From positions 37,469 to 55,999 of the forward strand of contig DHWA01000054.1 in assembly GCA_002412935.1 (NCBI GenBank): a DNA stretch of 18,531 bases, written 5' to 3'. Numbering within the stretch: the stretch's first letter is position 1; the number at the start of each line of letters is the position of its first letter. Positions 8,793 through 17,666 of the stretch are shown in pieces. This DNA is from Patescibacteria group bacterium UBA5194 (GTDB taxonomy: Bacteria; Patescibacteriota; Gracilibacteria; BD1-5; UBA6164). Made by a program: the position numbers and the translations under genes. Under the pieces are notes generated by a model. That model was not told where the DNA came from. It worked only from the letters and a program-made list of their open reading frames with translations, and did no database searches.

Positions 8793-9878
8793 TTAAAAAA
8801 TAGATTTTATTTTACCAATAAATCATTTTTTTATTATATATTTTCATCATTCAAGTTTAAATTTTTGCCAAATTCAATCAGAATTTAGAAATTCTCAAGA
8901 AATTATTTTTCATTTTTCATCTCTTTTTCTATTTTTTGTATTATGAATTTCCTCTCACTCTATTTTAAGTGTAACTCATTGATCTCACTCAAACCAAAAA
9001 GGTAACCAATATCACTTCTCATTTAAAAAAGTTCAAGAGATAAGTTTTCAATTTTTTCTATTTCTTCTACCTGTATCACAAATAGTTTCTCATTCTATTT
9101 TTAGAGATACATATTTTTCAAGGTTTGATGAATACCAAAAAGGGATAATATATCATTTAGAATTCTTATATTTTCAATACATAATTTTTCACCTTTTATT
9201 TTTAACAGGGTATAAGATACTTGTAATATTTTCTCACTCTATTCTCTTTAGAGTTGTATATTTCTTTTTATATTTATCAAACCAAAAATGCAACCGTTGT
9301 CATTCTTGATTTAAGAGTTGTCAAAATATATATATTCATTCTTCATCAAAGTCTACATCCACTTGATGTAACATATGAATCTTGTCATGATTTATTTTTG
9401 TTAAAGTTTTATAATTATTTCATTCTAAATAGAAAGGAATCCAAAATCAATTACATGTTTTGTATTTTCAACAAATAACATTGTTATTTTCATTTTCAAA
9501 TAGAACCTTTATTTTATTTTTATTATTAATATCTTTTATTCAGAGTTTTATTAATTTATCATAAATTTGGTATATAAAATTATCAGGGAATTTAATTTTT
9601 AATTGTTCTATTAATTTTTTTATTTTTTCAGTAATTATATAATCAGGTTTTGTAAAAAGTTTTTCTATATATTGTAATTCTTCAAATGAGAAATTTTCTA
9701 ATGTTTTTTCAAGAAGATAGGAATAATCTTTGTCTTTTATAATAATATTAATTTTTTTTCAGAATTTATCTGTTGTTAGTGCAGTTTTTTCCTCAATTTC
9801 TCAAGTAGATTCAACTTGTGTAGGAATACCTAATTTTTTTTCGTTATATTTCATATTTGGAATAAAATTAAATATCAT
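8793..9878 (-). CDS. Unrecognised repeat protein with about five tandem 46-50-residue repeats
   Basis: A 361-residue protein without signal peptide or membrane segment. I do not recognise the family. Residues about 1-135 are charged and helical-looking. From about residue 137 (nt 9470 downward) there are five tandem units, each beginning with a short strand such as GKYKNSKGYIIPFWY, GTFLNEKGYWLPFWFEG or GEFLNSDGIWQKFKLEG. The fuller units end with TLK-IEGE-I followed by a basic stretch and KGKIIS. The pattern of alternating aromatic and glycine positions suggests a beta-sheet repeat fold. The start is uncertain: ATG 9878 is preceded by ATT as at most genes here, but the in-frame ATG at 9854 (8 residues later) fits the predicted promoter better. 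The gene is divergent from the glycosyltransferase at 9999. No function is assigned. Confidence 0.75.
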
Positions 9879-9889
9879 AATTATTGTTA

Positions 9890-9917
9890 GTTATACTAGA
9901 TTTTTTATTATTATCAA
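9890..9917 (-). promoter_or_regulatory. Candidate promoter for the tandem-repeat protein
   Basis: On the minus strand TTGATA (9912-9917), 16 bp, then TATAAC (9890-9895). Transcription would begin near 9883, giving an almost leaderless message for ATG 9878 or a leader of about 29 nt for ATG 9854. Confidence 0.35.
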
Positions 9918-9942
9918 TTTTTTAATTAAAGTATTATTTGTT

Positions 9943-9970
9943 TTGATTATTTATTTGAATATGATATAAT
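9943..9970 (+). promoter_or_regulatory. Candidate promoter for the glycosyltransferase
   Basis: TTGATT (9943-9948), 16 bp, TATAAT (9965-9970), ending 28 bp before the ATG at 9999. This is the best-looking promoter in the window and is arranged back to back with the one for the minus-strand neighbour. Confidence 0.5.
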
Positions 9971-9998
9971 TTAAAAAATATATTTATAAATTTATATT

Positions 9999-11075
9999 AT
10001 GAAAATTTGAGTAGATTTAAGGTTTCTAAAACAAGATAATTTGTATAGTCTTTTTATACTTGAAGTTGTTAAAGAGTTAGTTAAAAATCAAAAACATAAT
10101 GTAATAGTTTATTCTAATGATAATTTAGAATTGAATTCAGATAATTGCAAAATTGAATTAGTGAAAGAAAAAGTTTGAAGTATTGGAGAGAACCTTATAT
10201 TAAATAGTAAATTTAAAAAAGAGAAATTTGATTTAATGATTTTTTTCAATGAATATAAACCGATAACATATAAAGAAGATTATATAATGGTTATTCCAAG
10301 TTTACAAAGATTATTTTTCGGACCTTTTAAAAATTCTTTTTCAAAGTATCATTATCTAAGATTATTAAATTCTAATTTAAAAAATGCAAAAAAAATAATT
10401 TGTTTTGATAAACAAACATTATGAGATTTAAATGAGAGATTTAATATAAAAGAAGATAAAATAGAAATAATAAAATGATTTTTCCCTTTAAAAAAAGAAA
10501 ATATAGAAGAAGAAATAAATAAAATAGATATTAAAAGCAGATATAATCTAAAAAGTGACTATATAATATATGATTCTATGGAATCAAGCATAAAAAATCT
10601 AGATAAAGTGTTGTTGGCTATTAAAAAAATGAGAGAACAATGAAGTTTATTAAATTTATTAATATTGTGAGATGATGCTTGAAAAAATTTGGAATTTAGA
10701 AAATTAGTTTTGGATTATGAGATAAGTGATTTAGTTTTTTTTGTATGAGAAATAGATGAAAAAAGTAAATATAACTATTATAAACAAAGTATAGGACTTG
10801 TTTTTCCAAATATATATGCTACTTTTCCATTTGAATTAAATAATGCATTGATTTTTGATACTCCTATCATTTCTAATGATTTAGAATCTATAAAAGAATC
10901 AACATTAGGTGAATTAGAACATTTTAATTCATTATCAAATACTGATACATTGAATGCTTTAACTTCTTTTTTAAAAAAGAAGAAAAGTATAAATTACAAT
11001 AAGATTTTATCAGATAATTCTGTTGAATTTTATGTTAAAAATTTACAAGAAATGATAGATAATAGATTATTTTAA
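9999..11075 (+). CDS. GT-B fold glycosyltransferase (family 4-like)
   Basis: A 358-residue soluble protein expected to transfer a sugar from an activated donor to a glycan or lipid at the cytoplasmic face of the membrane. The N-terminal KIGVDLRFL is the first strand of group 1 transferases. The C-terminal half follows their nucleotide-sugar domain: a YIIYDS strand, KNLDKVLLAIKKM helix, LLILGDD, LVFFVGEID, YYKQSIGLVFPN, then TFPFELNNALIFDTPIIS. The usual E-x7-E pair is only half present: the second Glu is in PFELNNA, while Tyr occupies the position of the first. This suggests an atypical or weakened donor site. No glycan-pathway neighbours are visible. The stop codon is followed after one base by a 28-bp inverted-repeat arm. 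Family confidence is good; donor and acceptor unknown. Confidence 0.78.
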
Positions 11076-11076
11076 A

Positions 11077-11217
11077 TATACCAAAAACATAATTAATTTT
11101 TCTAATTTCTTCAATAAATTCGAAATCAATTACCAGTTTTAACTTTAGTTAAAATCTGGTAAAGGGAACATTCTCATTTATTTCATAAATAGAAAAATTA
11201 ATTATGTTTTTGGTATA
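11077..11217. repeat. 141-bp palindromic element with 28-bp perfect terminal inverted repeats
   Basis: Arms 11077-11104 and 11190-11217 are exact reverse complements (starting tataccaaaaacat). Inside is a second hairpin, taccag-ttttaact against agttaaaat-ctggta at about 11131-11162, with a single bulge. The remaining interior is weakly complementary, so the whole can fold as one long bulged stem. The element starts just after the glycosyltransferase stop and its right arm encodes the last residues (TIPKT) and stop of ruvX. It lies between convergent genes. It could be a two-way terminator or a MITE-like insertion; the arm ends read TA-TACC and GGTA-TA. Confidence 0.75.
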
Positions 11218-11597
11218 GTATTTAAGTAACTTTCCAATATTAAAGAAGCAGATATATCATCTACTTCTTTTTTATTATTTTTAAATGATTTATTTATATT
11301 TTGAGCCTCAAAAGTTGTAAATCTCTCATCAATTCAGATAACTTTTTTAAGAGGAAAAATAAGTTTTAATTTTTCTATAAATTTAGTTGTCTTATTTAGT
11401 TGTTTGTTATCTATTCAATATAAATCATAAGGTAATCAAACTATTATTGTATCATAGCTTTCTTTTTCAGAGAAGATGTTTTTTAATTCTCTTACCAATT
11501 CGATTCTAGAGACTATCTTTTTAGGAAAAGCAATATTATTTATTTCAATTGCAATTCCAACTTTCTTTTCTCATAAATCTATAGCTATTATGGACAT
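11202..11597 (-). CDS. ruvX: Putative Holliday junction resolvase / pre-16S rRNA nuclease (YqgF)
   Basis: A 131-residue RNase H-like nuclease. The family is implicated in 5' maturation of 16S rRNA and possibly in junction resolution. Landmarks: MSIIAIDLGEKKVGIA (first catalytic Asp), IIVGLPYDLYG, VIGIDERFTT (catalytic Glu) and EVDDISASLILESYL (last catalytic Asp). All acidic residues are present and the length is normal. The last five residues and the stop lie inside the right arm of the 141-bp palindrome. It begins 8 bp after rplI, suggesting co-transcription in the order rplI-ruvX. The start is ATG at 11595-11597 in the ATTATG context. Confidence 0.92.
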
Positions 11598-11605
11598 AAT
11601 ATTTA

Positions 11606-12049
11606 TTATTTAACATTTAATATGATTTTAGCCATTTTTCAAGATCAAAGTTTTATAAATACATCATTAGATCATAATTTTTTGATATGTCATTTTGTCA
11701 TTACTATTTCTCATTTTGTAAAATCTAATTTAAATTCTTTTTTCAATAATTCTATTATTTCTTTTTCAGTTATACTTCAAAAAGTTTTTCAAGAAGCGTC
11801 TTTATTTAAAGAAATTTCAAAGTTTTTTCAATTCAATTTTTCCCATATTTCATGTCTATGTTCTACTTTTTGTATTCTATTTTGTTCATCCTTTTTTTTC
11901 TTATTTTTTAATTCGTTTTCTTCTTTTTCAGACAGTCTTTTAGCATAATTTTTTGGAAATAGAAAATTTCTTGCATAACTATCATTGACTTCTTTTATTT
12001 CACCGACTTTTCATACATTTACTAGATGTTGTAGGAAGATTACTTTCAT
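11606..12049 (-). CDS. rplI: Large ribosomal subunit protein bL9
   Basis: A 147-residue structural protein of the 50S subunit that binds 23S rRNA near the L1 stalk. The N-terminal domain is typical: MKVIFLQHLVNVGKVGEIKEV followed by SYARNFLFPKNYA. A long charged linker helix (EKEENELKNKKKKDEQNR) joins it to the C-terminal domain (GKTFGSITEKEIIELLKKEF, ending IKKLGSNDVFIKLGSGKMAKI). Normal length. Many CPR lineages are reported to lack bL9, so its presence is a useful lineage marker. It precedes ruvX by 8 bp and lies downstream of nusA across a palindromic repeat. The segment just ahead of the start contains TATAAT on the minus strand at 12083-12088, a possible -10 box. Confidence 0.95.
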
Positions 12050-12093
12050 AATAATATTGATTAGGAAGTAAAGAAGATTTTAATTATAATAAT

Positions 12094-12192
12094 TGTCATT
12101 CCCTTGAAGAAGGGAATCTTCCTTATATTGTATCTAAGTTCTATTTCTTTGGGAACAATACAATGTAGATTCCCGACTACTCGGGAATGACA
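12094..12192. repeat. Palindromic REP-like element, two inverted units
   Basis: Unit A at 12094-12119 (tgtcattccc, loop, gggaatct) and unit B at 12167-12192 in the opposite orientation. Each forms its own 8-bp hairpin (ATTCCCTT-gaag-AAGGGAAT; ATTCCCGA-ctac-TCGGGAAT), and the outer 10 bp are perfect reverse complements. ATTGTAT/ATACAAT pair again in the spacer. The element is richer in GC than its surroundings. It fills the gap between nusA and rplI, so it may attenuate or insulate transcription. Confidence 0.75.
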
Positions 12193-12207
12193 GAAAATAT
12201 ATTATTT

Positions 12208-13272
12208 TTAAGCTTCAACTTCTATCAAGTTGATTTTGTATCAAACTAGTTCAGAAGCTAGATTTATATTTACTCATGATTTTCATATAACTTTAGGTTT
12301 TTCCTCGTTTGTTATGTATACATCTGCTTCTCCAGTATCTTCATTTACATCTACTTTAAGTACTGAAGCAGGAATTAATGCTCTTTTTATTACTTCTCTT
12401 ATATCATCTCAATTAGCTATAATATCTATTTTTTCTCAACTCAATTCTTCCATAACAGATTTTACTCTTATTCATTTTTGACCTATAAGAGTTCAAACTG
12501 CATCAATTTGATCGTAATTAGAACTAACTAGTACTTTTGATTTTAATCAAGGGAATCTTACAACTTTATCTATTGTTACCATACCTTCTCATATTTCAGG
12601 TACATATATTTCAAATAAAGCTGTTACTAATTCTGGTCTTTTTCTTGATAATATTACTTTTGGATTTCATAATTCTTTGTTTGTAACTTCAGCAACAAGT
12701 AGGTAAAATCTAGCATCAACGATATAATTATCTTTTGAAACCTGTTCATTTTTTGGAAGGATTACTTGATTTCAGTTATAATCAAATATTACTTTTCATG
12801 ACTCAACTAAATCAACTTTCATGCTAACTACTTGACCTTCTTTACCAACAAATAAATCATAAATTTTTTCTTTTTCACTGTCGGCAATTTTTTGTATTAT
12901 TACTTGTCTAGCTGCTTGAGAAGCTATTCTTCAGAATGATTCTCAATTATCTCACTGTGTAACTTCATCAGTTACATCTATTTCAATAATATCTCATTCT
13001 TCAAAGTTTGATGCATCATCTCATAATTCATCAAAGCTTATTTCTAAACTAGGGTTTTCAACTTTTTTAACAACAGTTTTTTCTAGAGTTATTTCTATTG
13101 ATTTTTCTTCTAAATTAATTTTAACATTTACTTTATTATCTCTTGTTCAATAATCTTTTTTATAAGCTGTTTTTAAAGCTGATTCTATGATTTCAACCAA
13201 TTTTTCTTTAGGTATTTTTTTCTCAACTGATATAAGGTTTATAGCAGCTTCTATTTTTTTAAAATCTATCAT
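12208..13272 (-). CDS. nusA: Transcription termination/antitermination protein NusA
   Basis: A 354-residue RNA polymerase-binding factor that modulates pausing, termination and antitermination. Domain order: N-terminal RNAP-binding domain (residues about 1-130, with ESALKTAYKKDYG and GRIASQAARQVIIQKI), S1 domain (GKEGQVVSMKVDL to RFYLLVAEV), LSRKRPELVTALFEIYVPEIGEG linker, KH1 with GxxG in IGQKGIRVKSV, and KH2 with GxxG in IGKSGVNINLA. It ends after KH2, as in proteins without the acidic C-terminal repeats. UGA supplies many conserved glycines, including PGLKSKV, where the consensus has PG-RSKV. Start ATG 13270-13272. It is divergent from tig and followed by a palindromic element, then rplI. 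Confidence 0.95.
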
Positions 13273-13450
13273 AATTTTAAATATTAAATATTAAAATATT
13301 AAGTGTTTAACCTAATTTTTTGAAATAAAAACGAGAATTTGTCAACCAAACTCTCGCTCTCATTCTTTATAAGTATTATAATGATTTTTTCAGGAAATCA
13401 AATGTTTTTAAAAACAGTCTGTTTTAAAATGTGTATTTTGTAAAATTTTT

Positions 13451-13477
13451 TTGAAAAACAAACTATTTAGATATAAT
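13451..13477 (+). promoter_or_regulatory. Candidate promoter for trigger factor
   Basis: TTGAAA (13451-13456), 15 bp, TATAAT (13472-13477), 30 bp before ATG 13508. The rest of the 235-bp gap between divergent nusA and tig also has a TTGACA on the minus strand (13340-13345), a possible nusA -35 box, but no convincing -10 partner. No riboswitch or small gene was seen there. Confidence 0.42.
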
Positions 13478-13507
13478 CAAAGTACTTATAAATTAAAAAT
13501 GTATATT

Positions 13508-14800
13508 ATGAAAGTTGAAAGAAAAATATTACCAAAATCTATTTTAGAGCTTATAATAGAAGAAGATGCTAAAAATATAGCTCGTGAGAGAAAACATGTA
13601 ATGGAATATCTAAAAAATAATGCTGATATAAAATGATTTAGAAAATGAACAGTTCCAGAAGCAATTATAATAAAAAAATATGGTGAAGAACATATAAGTC
13701 ATATGGTTATAGATCATGCTATTGATCATATATATCAAGATGCAATAAGAAAAGAAAAAGTTGTTCCTGTTGCTCAAGCTGAAATAGTTGAAGTAATTTC
13801 TGAATCACCTTTAATATTTAAAGCTCATGTAGAAATACTTCCAGATGCTATTATAAATCCTGATTATAAAAAAATTAAGATTAAGAAAACTATTATTGAT
13901 GTTAGTGATAAAGAAGTAGAAAATGCTTTATGAGATGTACAAACTAGATTTACTAGATTTGAAGAAGCAGAGGACGGGTATGCTATAAAATTATGAGATA
14001 AAGTTACTATTGATACAACTTGATATGACAAAGATAATAAAGTTTTAGAAAGTACTTCTATGCAAGATTATCCTTTGATCATAGGTTCAAATTTACTTGT
14101 TCCATGATTTGAAGATTGACTTATTTGAAAAAAATCTAAAGATGAAATTACTTTAGATATTACCTTTCCAAAAGATTATCACAATGGATGATTTGCTTGA
14201 AAAGAAACTACTTTTAAAGTAAGTATCAAGAAAATTGAAAAATCTGTAAAACCAGAATTTACTCCAGAATTTATTAAAGAACTTAGATGAAAAGATCTTG
14301 ATTTAGATTGATTTAAAGCTTTAGTTAAAGAAGAAATCAAAGAAACAAAAGATATGAATGCTAGGGTAGAGGAAGAACATAAACTTATAGATGAACTTTT
14401 AAAAGTTACTAATCTAGATATTTGAGATAGATTATTATCAAATCAAGTAGAAAAAGTTTTTGCTGAGATAAAAGAAAATTTAACAAAAGATGGTTTAAGA
14501 ATGGCTGATTATTTAGAATCACTAAAAATGAGTGAAGAACAATATAAAGAAAAAAATGTAAAATCTATAGCGAAAAAAAGACTTGAATGAGAACTGATTT
14601 TACATAAACTTTTAGAAACAGAAGATACAAAAGTAGATGATAGTGAAATGGATAAAGAAATCGAAACTATTCTTGCTAGGTTTGGTTCTGAAGAAGTTGT
14701 AAATAAATTAAAAGAATTATATGTTCCTTGAAATAAATATTATGAAGAATTAAGACAAAGAACATCTTATAGAAAATTGATTGATAGTTTTTTTGAATAA
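13508..14800 (+). CDS. tig: Trigger factor, ribosome-associated chaperone and prolyl isomerase
   Basis: A 430-residue protein that binds the ribosomal exit tunnel and assists folding of nascent chains. The N-terminal ribosome-binding domain carries the signature GFRKGTVPEAIIIKKYG (consensus GFRKGKVP), with both glycines encoded by UGA. The FKBP-type domain spans residues about 150-245 (GDKVTIDTTGYDKDN, then LIIGSNLLVPGFEDGLIGKK, then ITFPKDYHNGGFAGKETTFKV). The rest is the helical C-terminal substrate-binding domain, ending SYRKLIDSFFE. Start ATG 13508 gives the usual MKVERK opening. An in-frame ATG lies 9 bp upstream, and a TTG 57 bp upstream is unlikely because it overlaps the predicted -35 box. 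Divergent from nusA; followed by a REP-derived terminator. Confidence 0.95.
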
Positions 14801-14808
14801 TATTTAAG

Positions 14809-14860
14809 TGTCATCCTTGGGCCACAAATATGTCATCCTCGGGCTCGACCCGGGGATCTT
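14809..14860 (+). repeat. REP-like units after tig, one partial and one complete
   Basis: A partial unit begins tgtcatccttggg at 14809 and a complete unit tgtcatcctcggg...ggggatctt lies at 14831-14860, in direct orientation 22 bp apart. The complete unit has the same plan (TGTCAT, hairpin, ATCTT) as the two units at 12094-12192. Noticeably GC-rich for this genome. Confidence 0.6.
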
Positions 14861-14864
14861 TTTT
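14835..14864 (+). terminator. Intrinsic terminator of tig, made from a REP unit
   Basis: A 9-bp stem ATCCTCGGG/CCCGGGGAT with one G-T wobble and loop CTCGA, followed by CTTTTTT. It ends 2 bp before the tRNA. Confidence 0.75.
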
Positions 14865-14866
14865 AT

Positions 14867-14940
14867 TCGGGATTCGCCAAGCGGTAAGGCAATGGACTCT
14901 GACTCCATCATCGTAGGTTCGAATCCTACATCCCGAGCCA
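14867..14940 (+). tRNA. tRNA-Gln(CUG)
   Basis: 74 nt with encoded CCA. Acceptor TCGGGAT pairs with ATCCCGA (first pair U-A, typical of tRNA-Gln); D arm GCC...GGC; anticodon stem ATGGA/TCCAT with loop CTCTGAC, so the anticodon is CUG, reading CAG; T arm GTAGG-TTCGAAT-CCTAC; discriminator G. It directly follows the tig terminator and is itself followed by a hairpin terminator at 15021. Confidence 0.95.
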
Positions 14941-15020
14941 TAAGCAATTTTCTAAATTCTCTTTTTCATTGGTAAGTTATTAGATTAAAGTGTGATTTAT
15001 CAAAAAAATATTAATAATAC

Positions 15021-15047
15021 AAAAACTCCACACAGGGTGGAGTTTTT
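15021..15047. terminator. Intrinsic terminator downstream of tRNA-Gln
   Basis: Stem AAAAACTCCAC / GTGGAGTTTTT (11 bp) with loop ACAGG. Nearly symmetrical, so it can act in both directions: for the tRNA transcript from the left and for the minus-strand surface-protein gene from the right. Confidence 0.85.
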
Positions 15048-15074
15048 ACTTACTATAAAAATGCGTAAATCATT

Positions 15075-15100
15075 TAAAAAATAATAGCTATTATTTTTTA
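15075..15100. repeat. Perfect 26-bp palindrome at the end of the surface-protein gene
   Basis: The 13-bp sequence taaaaaataatag is followed immediately by its exact reverse complement. It covers the final codons and stop (15091-15093) of the minus-strand gene. As RNA it would be a weak AT-only hairpin; it could equally be low-complexity chance or a protein-binding dyad. Confidence 0.5.
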
Positions 15101-16539
15101 TAATTTAAAACTAATGAATTTGAAATTAATATAAGTATTCCGATTATTCCAATAACGATAATAATATTCCATGGATTATTATTATCAGAATGAAGACCTG
15201 TGTTTGGAAAACCTGGGGTAACTACTTTTTTATCACTAACAGTAGATTTAATTTCAAGAACAGGTGGAATAATTATTGGTGAAGTAACTTTAGGTTTAAC
15301 TGTTGGTGAAATAGGTTGAGGTTTAATAGGTGGATTTATTATAAGAATTGTTCAAGTAGATGCAGTAGTAAGAATTGTTCAAGTAGATGCAATAGTAATA
15401 GTTGTTCAAGTAGACTCAACAATAGGGGCTGTTCAACATATTCAATCATAATAACTATATGAATAATCTCACTCTGGACAAGAATCAATCGTACTTGAAC
15501 CTCCACCACCTCCACCACCACCTCAACTAATGATGGGAGTTATATAAGTATTAGTTATTGTACAAGTTTTATTATCTCCAGCAAATAAACTAATATTACC
15601 ACTCGTATTACAATCTCAAGCAAAACTTTGAGTATAAGAAGTATTTGCATTTTCACTTACAATATAATTTCATGCTGATAGAGAATAAGTTGTTCCAGGA
15701 GTTCAAGTTCATGTTGCTGGACTTCCTGCTACATCAGAACCAAGAGCATATTTTACATGTAAAGTAAAATCAGAAGCTATAGCAGTTCAATTAACTACAT
15801 TCTTGATTATGTTTAAAGTAGCAGGACTAGAACATATTGGAGCAGTTATAGTATTTGTATCAGTTGTAACTGTTCACCCATAAGCCAAAGCCATTCATAA
15901 AAAAGTAGTATTAGCTCACATAGTAATACCAGCAGCATCTATAATAATTCAATTAAAAGTTGTATTAGCTCCAAGTGTAGTAGCAGCAGTTGGTGTCCAA
16001 AAAACATCACAATTTGAAGCTCCAGATAATGTTACTACTGAATTGTCTACTGTATTAAGAGCTCAATTTATTTTAAATATATAAGTTCCAGCTCAATCTA
16101 GAGTAATTCATGTTCATCAAATAGTAGCAGCTCATGTTATACAGTATACTCAAGGAGTATAAACTCAAACTGCTCAACTATGAGTAGTATCAGTTGCTAA
16201 ATCTATTGGTCATGAAGCAAAAGTAAATGTACATACTTGATTATTAAGATTAGTCAAAGCAGTACCTTGATCTATACCTGCTTGATTATATAAGCTATCA
16301 GCCATATGTACTAAACCAGTAACTAGTGTAGGTGGAGTAGCTGGTGGAGTAGTATATCATATATCTCCACTTACAGTAGTAGATGTAGTGTTTGTATATG
16401 TACTAGAAAGAATTGCAAATGTTCAAGCACTATCTAGAGTTGGACTTGTAGCAGCAAATACTGAGAATAAATTAGCAATTCCAAGTATAAAGATAGTAGT
16501 TAATATAGTTATTAGGGAAGTCTTACTATGATTCTGCAT
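15091..16539 (-). CDS. Secreted DUF3494 (ice-binding-like) surface protein with FPNTG sorting signal
   Basis: A 482-residue exported protein. Signal peptide at residues 1-30 (hydrophobic core ITILTTIFILGIANLF, ending FAA). A DUF3494 domain spans about 36-236: SAGTFAILSS, VSGDIG, VHMADSLYNQAG, TPGVYCITGAATI, GITLDGAGTYIFKI, CDVFWTPTAATTLGANTTFNG and TITAPIC are its regular landmarks. A prealbumin/SpaA-like domain follows at about 240-333 (LNIIKNVVNG, then AGNYIVSENA, CTITNTY). Next are a nine-glycine linker, a CPEGDYSYSYYDGICG motif, three 9-residue STGT repeats, a Pro-rich stalk, then FPNTG (444-448), a membrane helix and a LNYKK tail. That end is a sortase-type cell-wall anchor. DUF3494 proteins include ice-binding proteins, but many are probably adhesins. 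Separated from its neighbours by terminators on both sides. Confidence 0.88.
15342..15422 (-). repeat. Three tandem 27-bp repeats coding for STGT repeats
   Basis: Copies begin at 15342, 15369 and 15396. The first two are nearly identical and the third is diverged. On the minus strand each encodes nine residues around STGT-I, in the stalk of the surface protein. In-frame period, so copy number could change without breaking the gene. Confidence 0.8.
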
Positions 16540-16687
16540 AATTTTTATTTATTAATAATAAAGTAATTGGTTTAATTAATTATTGTAATAATTTATCTTA
16601 CTTAATCAGTTTATCATATAGTGACATTTCTATTTTAACTCATGGGGACATTTTAATTATAATTTCTACAACATTATATTTAAATCT

Positions 16688-16718
16688 AAAAAAAAGAAGC
16701 CATTGGCTTCTTTTTTTT
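16688..16718 (-). terminator. Intrinsic terminator of the coiled-coil gene
   Basis: Perfect inverted repeat: eight A, GAAGCCA, one T, TGGCTTC, eight T. It lies 15 bp past the stop of the minus-strand gene at 16734. The neighbouring gap 16540-16687 (148 bp) holds the upstream region of the surface-protein gene; no convincing promoter was seen there. Confidence 0.85.
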
Positions 16719-16733
16719 GATAAGGTTTTTAAA

Positions 16734-17666
16734 TTACTCAGTAGTAATAGAATCTTCAGAATCTAAACTATCTTCAAGTAACTCTTTTAAAGCAGTTAAT
16801 TGAGACATAATTTTTTCTTTGTTTATTTCAGATATTTTTGTATTAGCGTCAAATTTTTCCATCATTACATCAATTTTATCTAAAACATTTTCCAATTTTT
16901 CAGGACTTTTTGCTCAAACTTTATCAAGTTTAGCTCCAAGTTGAGAATGAAATTTTTCTTTATAAGCTAGAACTTGTTCTTTTCTATCACCTCTAAATTC
17001 TTCTCTAGCTTCATTATTATTTTTTCTTAATTCTTTATTTTGTTCTGCTATTTCTTTTCTAGCTTTTATCCAAGCTAAAGACCCTGAATTTGATCATACA
17101 AATACTTCTAAACTTGTTTGATGAGCAATTACTAGTTCTTCTAATTTAATTTTTAATTCTTGTCTTAAAGTGTCTTTTAATTCAATTCAAGTTGCTGACT
17201 TAATTTTACTTTCATACTCTTTTTTTAGAGTTTCAGTAGAATCTTTAAATTTTTCTTGTAAAGTTTTAATTTCAGCTTTATTTTTAGTACTTAAATTATT
17301 AAAAGCTCAAGAAGCAGTTCAATTTTCTTTTCTAAAATTTTGTAGGTTGTTTCTAATTTCGTCTCTATTTTGTTCTATTTCCATTTTCATTTCATTTCTT
17401 TGTTCTTTCATCTCTTTTTCAAGTTCTTTTTTTTCTAATTTTCTAACTTCAGTTTTAACTTTTATCATATTATTAACTCAAGTTCAATAAGTATGATTTT
17501 CATATTTATCTTCATTCTCACTTTCATTCTCTCAAGTTGAAGAAACACTTGTTATAGTTTCAGTATCATTAGTTCAATTTTCTGTACTCATAGTTTCATC
17601 AGCATATGTAGATGAAAGTAGCATAATTAAAATCAATGCTAATGATGTTTTAAATATTGTTCCCAT
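16734..17666 (-). CDS. Secreted coiled-coil protein of unknown function
   Basis: A 310-residue protein. Residues 1-22 are a signal peptide (IFKTSLALILIMLLSSTYA). A Ser/Thr/Glu/Asn-rich low-complexity stretch follows (about 24-58). The remainder is almost entirely charged helix with Lys/Glu heptad character (EVRKLEKKELEKEMKEQR and onward), interrupted by VGSNSGSLAWIKARKEI near the middle. It ends with a conserved MSQLTALKELLEDSLD motif and a short acidic tail. There is no membrane anchor or sorting signal, so it should be released or held in the envelope by partners. It is a paralogue of the next gene, sharing the SLAW-KAR and SQLTALKEL-EDSLD segments in the same order. I do not recognise a named family. 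Confidence 0.8.

Noticed and set aside
11622..12481. Plus-strand open frames at 11622-11948 and 12230-12481, and similarly 17170-17490
   Set aside because: These are antisense shadows of rplI, nusA and the coiled-coil gene, with low-complexity Ser/Phe-rich translations.
13386..13440. Possible terminator or regulatory hairpin (tttaaaaacag / ctgttttaaa) between nusA and tig
   Set aside because: Short, imperfect arms in AT-rich sequence with no gene ending nearby; not distinguishable from chance.
13451..13507. TTG start of trigger factor giving a 19-residue extension
   Set aside because: The TTG coincides with the predicted -35 box and the extra residues do not resemble the family; ATG 13508 gives the standard N-terminus.
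15342..15422. CRISPR array
   Set aside because: Only three 27-bp units with no spacers, in frame inside a coding region.
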